Origin: Treponema sp.
GTDB taxonomy: Bacteria; Spirochaetota; Spirochaetia; Treponematales; Breznakiellaceae
NCBI GenBank assembly: GCA_031263435.1
Contig: JAISFT010000008.1
Span: 1-5,199 of the forward strand
DNA: 5,199 nt
Direction of reading: 5' to 3'
Program-made: the position numbers and the translations under genes
Part shown: in pieces, positions 1 through 5,065 of the stretch
How the letters are laid out: every line of letters begins with the position of its first letter
Position numbering within the stretch: the first letter of the stretch is position 1
Notes under the pieces: model-generated
Told to the model about the DNA's origin: nothing
Database searches by the model: none
Seen by the model: only the letters and a program-made list of their open reading frames with translations

Positions 1-162
1 CAGGCCGGAGTCCCGGCCGCAGACCAGGTCCAGGGTATGCCGGGCCAGGGCCTTTCCGCGGAACGGGGCCAGGAGTTTATTCTCTGCCCCAAAGCGTTTT
101 GAAAAACCCGATGCCATAAGGATGGCGTAGATTCTGCCGGCCCCATCGTTCCTGCCCGTCAT
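1..162 (-). CDS. MocA/YgfJ-like molybdenum-cofactor nucleotidyltransferase, N-terminal part (runs off the left edge)
   Basis: Only the first 54 codons are present. The visible protein has the nucleotide-binding signature of MobA-like NTP-transferases (NTP_transf_3) near the N-terminus: A-I-L-M-A-S-G-F-S-K-R-F-G (residues 13-25) followed by N-K-L-L (28-31). This matches the family pattern LAAGxSxRxGxxNKLL, in which the glycine-rich loop and the Arg/Lys bind the NTP. MocA, YgfJ and PucB members make or adapt the molybdenum cofactor (MCD formation or related maturation) for cytosolic molybdenum hydroxylases such as xanthine dehydrogenase. The ATG lies 9 nt after the second permease stop. That stop is in the same frame and no start codon intervenes, so ATG at 162 is the earliest possible start. 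The ribosome site is weak (GGGG almost abutting the ATG), which suggests translational coupling. The fold family is fairly certain. The exact subtype (MocA, MobA or another nucleotidyltransferase) is less so, since about three quarters of the usual ~200 residues are missing. Confidence 0.78.
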   Translation of the reverse strand, partial: MTGRNDGAGRIYAILMASGFSKRFGAENKLLAPFRGKALARHTLDLVCGRDSGL

Positions 163-171
163 ACCCCGGCC

Positions 172-1101
172 CTAATCCCGCTCGTAGGGAACGCCCAGGG
201 CCGCGGGGTCCCGGCTGCGGCCGATGGAAAAGAGCAGGACAAGTACGGTCATGATATACGGGAACATCGTAAAAACCTGGGAAGGAATATTAATACCGGA
301 GGTTTGCAGGCGGAACTGTAAAGCCTCCGCGGCGCCAATTACCAGGGCCGCCAGGAATACCCCCGCCGGATTCCGCCTGCCCAGGATCACGGTTACCAGC
401 GCGATATAGCCCCTTCCGGCGCTTATGTTTTCGATAAAAAAACCAAGCTTGGCCATCGTCAGGTAGGCACCGCCCAGACCGCCGAGAATTCCGTTGGCAA
501 AACAGGCCATAAGGCGGATCCGCTCCACCGGCAGCCCGGCGGTATCCGCCGCCCGGGGATGCTCCCCCACGGCGTGCAGCGAAACACCCCATTCGGATTT
601 GTAAAACAATATGCAGAGTAGAATTACTGCGGTAATGCACAGATAGCCGAATATATCAAGTTCAAACAGGATTGGCCCGATAAAGGGCAGGCGGGATAAA
701 AACGGAATGGCAAGGGGCTTGACCACCGCGATAGATGGAAGGGTAGTAGTTCTGCCAAAACCCTGCAGAAACAGAAAGTTTGTCAGCCCCAGGGCAAGGA
801 AGTTCAGCGCAAGCCCGGCAATCGTTTGATCCGCGCGGCACTTCAGGCTGAGCAGGCCGTGGATCAGACTGATCACGGCGCCGCCGGTCATCCCCGCAAA
901 AATACCCAGGACAAAATTGCCGGTAACGAAAACCACAAGAAAGCTGAAAAAAGCGCCGAACAGCATGATAGCCTCGACGCCGATATTGATAATTCCGCTC
1001 CGTTCGGAAATGGTTTCCCCCAGACCCGCCAGAGTCAGGGGAATCGCCATTCTGACCGCGGCCGCCAAAAGCGCCGCCGCGGCGCCGTATAAGCCGATCA
1101 A
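172..1101 (-). CDS. BMP-type ABC importer permease 2 (YufQ/NupQ-like, BPD_transp_2)
   Basis: This 309-residue polytopic inner-membrane protein is the second transmembrane subunit of the importer. Family hallmarks are visible: the N-terminal segment with S-E-R-S-G-I-I-N-I-G-V-E (32-43), the cytoplasmic loop A-V-G-E-H-P-R-A-A-D-T-A-G (177-189), A-G-R-G-Y-I-A-L (228-235), G-R-R-N-P-A-G (241-247), and the tail P-A-A-L-G-V-P-Y-E-R (299-308), all typical of NupQ-like permeases. About eight hydrophobic segments can be seen. The start is TTG at 1101-1099, forming a TTGA overlap with the TGA stop of permease 1. A purine-rich GGAAGGGGGG lies 6 nt upstream. The next in-frame Met (residue 18) would remove part of the first membrane segment that relatives retain, so TTG is preferred. 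It would pair with permease 1 to form the channel. Length and motifs are intact. The substrate is inferred to be purine-like from the family and neighbours only. Confidence 0.93.
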   Translation of the reverse strand: MIGLYGAAAALLAAAVRMAIPLTLAGLGETISERSGIINIGVEAIMLFGAFFSFLVVFVTGNFVLGIFAGMTGGAVISLIHGLLSLKCRADQTIAGLALNFLALGLTNFLFLQGFGRTTTLPSIAVVKPLAIPFLSRLPFIGPILFELDIFGYLCITAVILLCILFYKSEWGVSLHAVGEHPRAADTAGLPVERIRLMACFANGILGGLGGAYLTMAKLGFFIENISAGRGYIALVTVILGRRNPAGVFLAALVIGAAEALQFRLQTSGINIPSQVFTMFPYIMTVLVLLFSIGRSRDPAALGVPYERD

Positions 1102-2186
1102 TTTTTACCCCCCTTCCCGTCGTTGTCCAGGGCAAGCAGGGAGGCAAAGAGCCTTTTCCGCGCCAGGATCAGCAGTACCACCAGCCCCATGATAACCGAG
1201 GCAATGGCGGTGGGTACGCCGGTCCGCTCCATGCTTTTGGACCCAATCTGCAGCGCCGCAATTCCCAGGGCGGAGATTACCACTCCGGCAGGGTGGTTGC
1301 GGCCCAGCAGGGCCACGATAATGGCGACATAGCCAAAACTGGGACTAATTCCCTCAAGAAGCCGGTGGTGCAGTCCGGCGATTTCCCCAACCCCCGCGAT
1401 GCCCGCCAGCCCGCCGCTGATAAAGGCGGAAAAAACAATGTTCCGGTAAGGCGAAATTCCGGCGCACAGGGCCGCCCGGCTGTTCAGGCCCACGGCCCGC
1501 ATTTCAAAACCCCGGGGGCTGCGGAAGACCAGGATATAGATGCACCAGGCGGCCAAAAGGGCCAGCGGAAAACCCCAGTGGAGACGGGTCGGTTCCAGCA
1601 GAACGGGAAAGGCCGCCGCGGGGGGGAGCATGGGCGACATGGGATAGGGATAGTTGGGATCTTTCAGAAGGGTACGCACCAGAAGGCCGGTAAGGTTAAT
1701 AGCGATGTAGTTAAACATGATCGTGTTGATAATTTCCGATATGCCGAACCGGGCCTTGAGGAATCCGGGGATCAGGGACCAGATTCCTCCAAAGAGAAAG
1801 CCCCCCAGAATCGTCAGGGGGATCATGATAAACGCCGGAAGGGACGGGGCGGCCAGACCCAGGCTTGTAATGGCGATGGCCCCCATATAGATCTGCCCCT
1901 CGGCGCCGAGGTTGGTAAAGCCGGTACGGAATCCCACCGCCACACCCAAACCCGCCAGTATCAGCGGGGCGGCCCGGACCAGAACCTCGCCGGTATTGTA
2001 CGGAGAACCGAATATACCCCGGAAAAATCCCGCCAGGGCATCACCAATACTGCTGCCCACTGCCAGAATCATCAACGCGGAAACCACAATGGTGATCACG
2101 CTTACGCAAAGAAAACTAAGGATGGAACCCTTCCTGCCTAAAATTCTGCGGACCAATCCCCGGCGGATTTTTTGTCCGTCCCCCAT
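1098..2186 (-). CDS. BMP-type ABC importer permease 1 (YufP/NupP-like, BPD_transp_2)
   Basis: This 362-residue inner-membrane permease is the longer of the two transmembrane subunits, as is usual for the family. It has a basic cytoplasmic N-terminus (residues 1-20) and hydrophobic segments near 23-44, 68-86, 117-140, 153-170, 204-222, 249-270, 283-315 and 325-343. Conserved stretches include G-F-T-N-L-G-A-E-G-Q (89-98, matching the FNIGAEGQ pattern of the family), F-G-I-S-E-I-I-N-T-I-M-F-N-Y-I-A (147-162), the cytoplasmic loop G-F-E-M-R-A-V-G-L-N (226-235) and A-L-L-G-R-N-H-P-A-G (292-301). The ATG sits 1 nt after the ATPase stop (TGA-C-ATG). A strong GGAGGAG ribosome site overlaps the last ATPase codons at 2194-2200, so the two genes are translationally coupled. 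The C-terminus is short and charged. It works with permease 2 and the tandem ATPase. No truncation or frameshift is seen. Confidence 0.94.
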   Translation of the reverse strand: MGDGQKIRRGLVRRILGRKGSILSFLCVSVITIVVSALMILAVGSSIGDALAGFFRGIFGSPYNTGEVLVRAAPLILAGLGVAVGFRTGFTNLGAEGQIYMGAIAITSLGLAAPSLPAFIMIPLTILGGFLFGGIWSLIPGFLKARFGISEIINTIMFNYIAINLTGLLVRTLLKDPNYPYPMSPMLPPAAAFPVLLEPTRLHWGFPLALLAAWCIYILVFRSPRGFEMRAVGLNSRAALCAGISPYRNIVFSAFISGGLAGIAGVGEIAGLHHRLLEGISPSFGYVAIIVALLGRNHPAGVVISALGIAALQIGSKSMERTGVPTAIASVIMGLVVLLILARKRLFASLLALDNDGKGGKN

Positions 2187-2187
2187 G

Positions 2188-3723
2188 TCAATTCTCCTCC
2201 GGGGCAGCGTTTTTTTCCGTTTCCACGCCCGCCATCATCAGGCCCAGGGCGGTCATATCGAGGTTTGAGGATTCCATAATCCCCATGATTTTTCCGTGGT
2301 GGATGACCGCAATCATATCGCTCAAAAGAAGAATCTCCTCAAGGTCCGTAGAAAGAAGCATTACCGAACAGCCCCGGTTCCGGTGTTCAAGAAGCTGCCG
2401 GTGAACAAATTCGGAAGCGCCGATATCAAGCCCCCTGGCCGGCTGGGAGGCGATAATCAACCGGGGGTTCCCCTCCATCTCCCGCGCCAGAATCAGCTTC
2501 TGCTGATTGCCCCCGGACAGATAGCGGATAGGACTCTCCAGGGAAGGCGTTTTGATCCGGTACTGTTCTGCCAGCGCCGCCGTGCCGGATTGCACCTGTC
2601 TCCGGTTGATAAGACCATGCCGTAAAAAACGGCTTTCCCTGTGGGCCTTTAAGAGCAGGTTGTCCATCAGGTTCATATCAAGGATAAGCCCCTCACGGCG
2701 CCGGTCATCGGGAATATAGGCAATTCCACGGTTTCGGCGCTTCAACACGGAAAGGCCGTCCAGCGTTTCCCCGTCCAGGCTTATGCTGCCGCTTTGGTGA
2801 GATCGAATTCCGATAACGGTTTCCGCCAGCTCCTTCTGCCCGTTTCCATCCACCCCCGCTATTCCCATAACGCAGCCCGGCGGTATCGAAAGGGAAACAG
2901 GACCAAGGCCGGGGGAATTTTTGCCCGAGAATACCACCCGGGAAAGCCGCAGGCCGGTCCGGGATTTAGTATCTACCGCGGCGGCGGAGCGGTTCAGGGG
3001 GGGAAGCTCCCGGCCAATCATGTGCCGCGAAAGTTCCGCCGCACTGGTCTTTGACGTAATACAAGCGGCGGCGTTTTTCCCGTCCCGCAGAATCGTTACC
3101 CGGTCCGTGTGCCCCAGGACCTCGGCAATCCTGTGGGTGATAATGATGATCCCATGCCCTTCGTCCCGGAGCCTGTGAAGAATCGCAAAAAGTTTGTCCG
3201 TCTCCTGGGGGGTAAGGACAGCAGTCGGTTCATCCAGAATCAACAATTTCGCGTTCCGGTAGAGCAGTTTGATAATCTCTACCCGCTGCTGGGCCCCCAC
3301 GGACAGATCCATAATATACGCGGAGGGGTCCACGTCCAGGCCGTAGCGGGCGGAAATATCCGCCACCATCCGGTTTATCTGTTTCCGGTTGGGGAAGGGA
3401 TGGCCGGGAGACTTCAGGCCCAGCGTGATATTTTGGGAAACCGTCAGGGCCGGCGCCAGGGTAAAATGCTGGTGAACCATACCGATGCGGCATTCAATCG
3501 CTTCCCGGGGAGATTGGAAGTGTACCGGTTTTCCCTGGTAGACAATCTCCCCTCCGTCCCGGGCGTATATACCGTAGAGAATGTTCATCAGGGTTGTTTT
3601 ACCTGCCCCGTTTTCTCCCAGCAGGGCATGGATTTCACCTTCCTGAACCTCAAGACAGACATGATCGTTGGCGGGTTTCCCCAAAAAGGACTTGTCTATG
3701 TTCCGCATCTGCAGCAAGGACAT
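2188..3723 (-). CDS. BMP-type ABC importer ATP-binding protein, two fused nucleotide-binding domains (YufO/NupO-like)
   Basis: This 511-residue cytoplasmic ATPase energises the importer. Domain 1 is fully canonical: Walker A G-E-N-G-A-G-K-T-T (36-44), Q-loop Q85 in M-V-H-Q-H-F, signature L-S-V-G-A-Q-Q-R (140-147), Walker B L-L-I-L-D-E-P (160-166, catalytic E165) and H-loop H197. Domain 2 keeps the signature L-S-G-G-N-Q-Q-K (402-409). Its Walker A reads G-V-D-G-N-G-Q-K (290-297), with Gln where the lysine belongs. Walker B reads L-I-I-A-S-Q-P, without the Asp-Glu pair, and D460 replaces the H-loop histidine. This asymmetry is normal in BMP- and ribose-type tandem ATPases and leaves one hydrolysing composite site. 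The ATG at 3723 is preferred: AAGAGG lies 5 nt upstream and the protein then begins M-S-L-L-Q-M-R-N-I-D-K-S-F like its relatives. A longer in-frame start at 3795 lies inside the intercistronic hairpin and would add a proline-rich tail. The gene overlaps the ribosome site of permease 1. Confidence 0.95.
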   Translation of the reverse strand: MSLLQMRNIDKSFLGKPANDHVCLEVQEGEIHALLGENGAGKTTLMNILYGIYARDGGEIVYQGKPVHFQSPREAIECRIGMVHQHFTLAPALTVSQNITLGLKSPGHPFPNRKQINRMVADISARYGLDVDPSAYIMDLSVGAQQRVEIIKLLYRNAKLLILDEPTAVLTPQETDKLFAILHRLRDEGHGIIIITHRIAEVLGHTDRVTILRDGKNAAACITSKTSAAELSRHMIGRELPPLNRSAAAVDTKSRTGLRLSRVVFSGKNSPGLGPVSLSIPPGCVMGIAGVDGNGQKELAETVIGIRSHQSGSISLDGETLDGLSVLKRRNRGIAYIPDDRRREGLILDMNLMDNLLLKAHRESRFLRHGLINRRQVQSGTAALAEQYRIKTPSLESPIRYLSGGNQQKLILAREMEGNPRLIIASQPARGLDIGASEFVHRQLLEHRNRGCSVMLLSTDLEEILLLSDMIAVIHHGKIMGIMESSNLDMTALGLMMAGVETEKNAAPEEN

Positions 3724-3823
3724 GGATACCTCTTGGACTGGAGGCCGGGGCGGCCGGGGAATCGGCCATGCGCCCCGGGTTTGGAGTCTGTCCATAATAC
3801 AGACGCATTATGGACAGATTTCC
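3724..3823 (-). other. Intercistronic spacer between receptor and ATPase genes
   Basis: These 100 nt are the only sizeable gap inside the importer genes. In transcription order they hold a 12-bp hairpin just after the receptor stop, then a G/C-rich stretch with an 8-mer direct repeat (GGCCGGGG on the plus strand at 3743-3750 and 3752-3759), then the ATPase ribosome site AAGAGG at 3729-3734. No promoter-like hexamer pair stands out, so the ATPase and permeases probably depend on readthrough from the receptor promoter. Confidence 0.6.
3787..3818 (-). promoter_or_regulatory. Perfect 12-bp intercistronic hairpin after the BMP receptor gene
   Basis: TCTGTCCATAAT (3787-3798) and ATTATGGACAGA (3807-3818) are exact reverse complements around an 8-nt loop. 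The stem begins 5 nt past the receptor stop codon. In the transcript no U-run follows it, so it is not a standard full terminator. In periplasmic binding-protein operons such as malE-malF, a structure in this place protects the upstream mRNA 3' end and gives more receptor than membrane subunits. That role, or partial termination, is inferred here from position and symmetry. A DNA-binding protein site is also possible. Confidence 0.72.
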
Positions 3824-4822
3824 TTAATAGGTCCGGGTCTCTATCAGCGGAACCGTAAAGGCGCCGCTGGCGATTCGGGATCGATAATCGGCAATCATAT
3901 CCTTAGCCTGCTGGGGGATCCTGTTTTCGAATCCGTGATAGGGGGCAATATCAATAACCCCGTCTTTCATTCCCAGGTTAAAAACCCCGCCGGTAAAGCT
4001 GTTGTTTTTTACCTTATCTACTGCGGAAAGCACCAGTTGGGGAACACTGTAAATGGTTGAGCAGATCACCGTATCGGGGGCAATCGAATTCTGATCGTAG
4101 GAATCGCCGGTGGAAAGCAGACCCCGTTCTTCGGCAGCCTTGATTACTCCGGTTCCCGCCTGATTGGCGATATGGGAAATTACATCTGCCCCGTTATCGG
4201 CTATGGATAAAGCCGCTTCCTTACCCAGGGCCACATCAGTATAACTGTTGATATACACATCGTAGATGATAATATCCGGGTTTACCAGCCTTGCCCCCAG
4301 CTTGTAGGCTTCTACCACTTTTATTATTGAAGGCTGTTCAAAGCCGCCGACCATGCCGATCTTGCCGGTCTTGGACATGGAGGCGCTTAGAATACCCATA
4401 AGGTACCCCGCTTCCTCGCAGGCCATCACATAAGAGGCGGCGTTGTCCGAAAAGACATTCGATTCAATCGCCATAAATTTGGTCCGGGGGAATCTTGCCG
4501 ATACCCGGACAGCGGGGTCCCCAAATTGAAACCCGTGGCCGATGATCAGATCGTAACCCTGGGAGGCGTAATCGGTGTAGGCCCCGTCCCCGTCGGGAAC
4601 GCCGAGGTTCTCCGTAAAAGCGGTTTCCAGATCGTACTTTGCCTCCGCTTCCTTAAGACCTTCAAAGGCGGTGGCGTTCCAGCCCTGATCGTTGGCGGGT
4701 CCGGAAAGCAGTAACGCTACCTTCATCCTGCCGGAAGAGGCAGTATCCCTGCTGGCCCTGGCAGAAACCACCGCGGCGGCGCAGCACAAGATCAACACCG
4801 CACATAAAAAGTGTTTCCTCAT
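3824..4822 (-). CDS. BMP/PnrA-family substrate-binding receptor of the ABC importer
   Basis: This 332-residue extracytoplasmic protein has a BMP domain (PF02608) and captures the ligand for the permeases. Residues 1-23 form a signal peptide: M-R-K, a hydrophobic core, then V-S-A-R-A. Cys13 and Cys14 lie in the core, but the residue before each (L12, C13) does not fit the usual G/A/S of a lipobox. Signal peptidase I cleavage after A21 or A23, or a relaxed spirochete-type lipobox, are both possible. The mature part starts with M-K-V-A-L-L-L-S-G-P-A-N-D-Q-G-W-N (33-49). It continues with G-H-G-F-Q-F-G-D-P (95-103), E-A-G-Y-L-M-G (137-143), G-K-I-G-M-V-G-G (153-160), I-A-N-Q-A-G-T-G (218-225) and D-Q-N-S-I-A-P-D-T-V (243-252), in the order usual for the family. 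The ATG at 4822 is chosen because AGGAGA lies 8 nt upstream and the signal peptide begins there. A longer in-frame start at 4993 would bury the signal peptide behind 57 residues. The family imports purine nucleosides, and some members take other compounds. The ligand here is unproven. Confidence 0.93.
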   Translation of the reverse strand: MRKHFLCAVLILCCAAAVVSARASRDTASSGRMKVALLLSGPANDQGWNATAFEGLKEAEAKYDLETAFTENLGVPDGDGAYTDYASQGYDLIIGHGFQFGDPAVRVSARFPRTKFMAIESNVFSDNAASYVMACEEAGYLMGILSASMSKTGKIGMVGGFEQPSIIKVVEAYKLGARLVNPDIIIYDVYINSYTDVALGKEAALSIADNGADVISHIANQAGTGVIKAAEERGLLSTGDSYDQNSIAPDTVICSTIYSVPQLVLSAVDKVKNNSFTGGVFNLGMKDGVIDIAPYHGFENRIPQQAKDMIADYRSRIASGAFTVPLIETRTY

Positions 4823-4830
4823 GATCGTTC

Positions 4831-4836
4831 TCTCCT
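4831..4836 (-). promoter_or_regulatory. Shine-Dalgarno site of the BMP receptor gene
   Basis: AGGAGA lies on the minus strand 8 nt before the ATG at 4822, within the purine-rich run AAAGGAGAGAA. It decides the start in favour of 4822 over the upstream in-frame ATG at 4993. The surrounding A/T-rich sequence is not part of the leader hairpin, so the site looks open. Confidence 0.75.
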
Positions 4837-4860
4837 TTGTAAAATTTGTGAGAATAGAGC

Positions 4861-4887
4861 TGTTCGGAAATCTCAGGTTTCCGAACA
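4861..4887 (-). promoter_or_regulatory. Perfect 10-bp inverted repeat in the receptor leader (operator or leader hairpin)
   Basis: TGTTCGGAAA (4861-4870) and TTTCCGAACA (4878-4887) are exact reverse complements with a 7-nt spacer. In the transcript a U-G pair and, past one mismatch, three further pairs could extend the stem. It lies about 38 nt before the receptor ATG and roughly 45 nt past the predicted transcription start. It is not followed by a U-run and does not cover the ribosome site. It could be a repressor operator placed just downstream of the promoter, or a 5' hairpin that stabilises the mRNA. The sequence alone does not decide between them. Confidence 0.6.
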
Positions 4888-4939
4888 ATTCCCGCTGTCT
4901 TACCCGGCACCAGATTCCCCTGTATGCCAGACCGGTATC

Positions 4940-4968
4940 ATTGTAGGCAACTGCGGCACTTTGTTCAA
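4940..4968 (-). promoter_or_regulatory. Predicted sigma70-type promoter for the importer operon
   Basis: On the minus strand, TTGAAC (4963-4968; 4 of 6 matches to TTGACA) and TACAAT (4940-4945; 5 of 6 to TATAAT) are separated by exactly 17 bp. Transcription would start near 4933 and give a leader of about 110 nt. The promoter lies after the probable terminator of the amidohydrolase gene, as expected if the importer is a separate unit. A short palindrome, AGGCC-N4-GGCCT (4968-4981), abuts the -35 box and could be a regulator half-site or chance. Confidence 0.45.
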
Positions 4969-5002
4969 GGCCGCAAGGCCTCATCTGTCGCAATGCCTCA
5001 TC

Positions 5003-5033
5003 AAAAATTCAACCCGCATAGCCTCAGGTTAAA
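5003..5033 (-). terminator. Probable intrinsic terminator after the amidohydrolase gene
   Basis: In the minus-strand transcript, UUUAACCUG and CGGGUUGAA can form a 9-bp stem (two G-U pairs) around an 8-nt loop, followed directly by five U residues (5003-5007). It begins 32 nt past the amidohydrolase stop. The stem is only moderately strong, so some readthrough into the receptor gene is possible. Confidence 0.45.
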
Positions 5034-5065
5034 TCTTACCCCGGCGGGCAGGCATTAGCAGCGCG

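Noticed and set aside
1293..2141. 282-codon open frame on the plus strand
   Set aside because: It is antisense to permease 1. The translation is hydrophilic, rich in Gly, Gln, Arg and Lys, and low in complexity with no family motif, as expected for the complement of a membrane-protein gene with G/C-rich third positions.
3743..3759. Tandem 8-mer GGCCGGGG in the receptor-ATPase spacer
   Set aside because: It is too short and low in complexity to call a repeat element; such strings are expected in a G/C-rich spacer.
3724..3795. 24-residue N-terminal extension of the ATPase from an ATG at 3795
   Set aside because: It starts within the perfect intercistronic hairpin, has no ribosome site, and is Pro/Arg-rich and unlike family N-termini. 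ATG at 3723 has AAGAGG at the right distance.
3109..3858. 249-codon open frame on the plus strand
   Set aside because: It is antisense to the well-supported ATPase gene, crosses the intercistronic hairpin, and shows no recognisable domain.
4888..4925. Resemblance of the leader block GGGGAATCTGGTG to part of a cobalamin riboswitch
   Set aside because: Only a short GGGAA...GGTG-like string matches. The B12-box and the rest of the core are not present, so the likeness is probably chance.
4823..4993. 57-residue N-terminal extension of the receptor from an ATG at 4993
   Set aside because: It would place the signal peptide internally, and it runs through the predicted promoter and leader palindrome. 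ATG at 4822 has a good ribosome site and begins a proper signal peptide.
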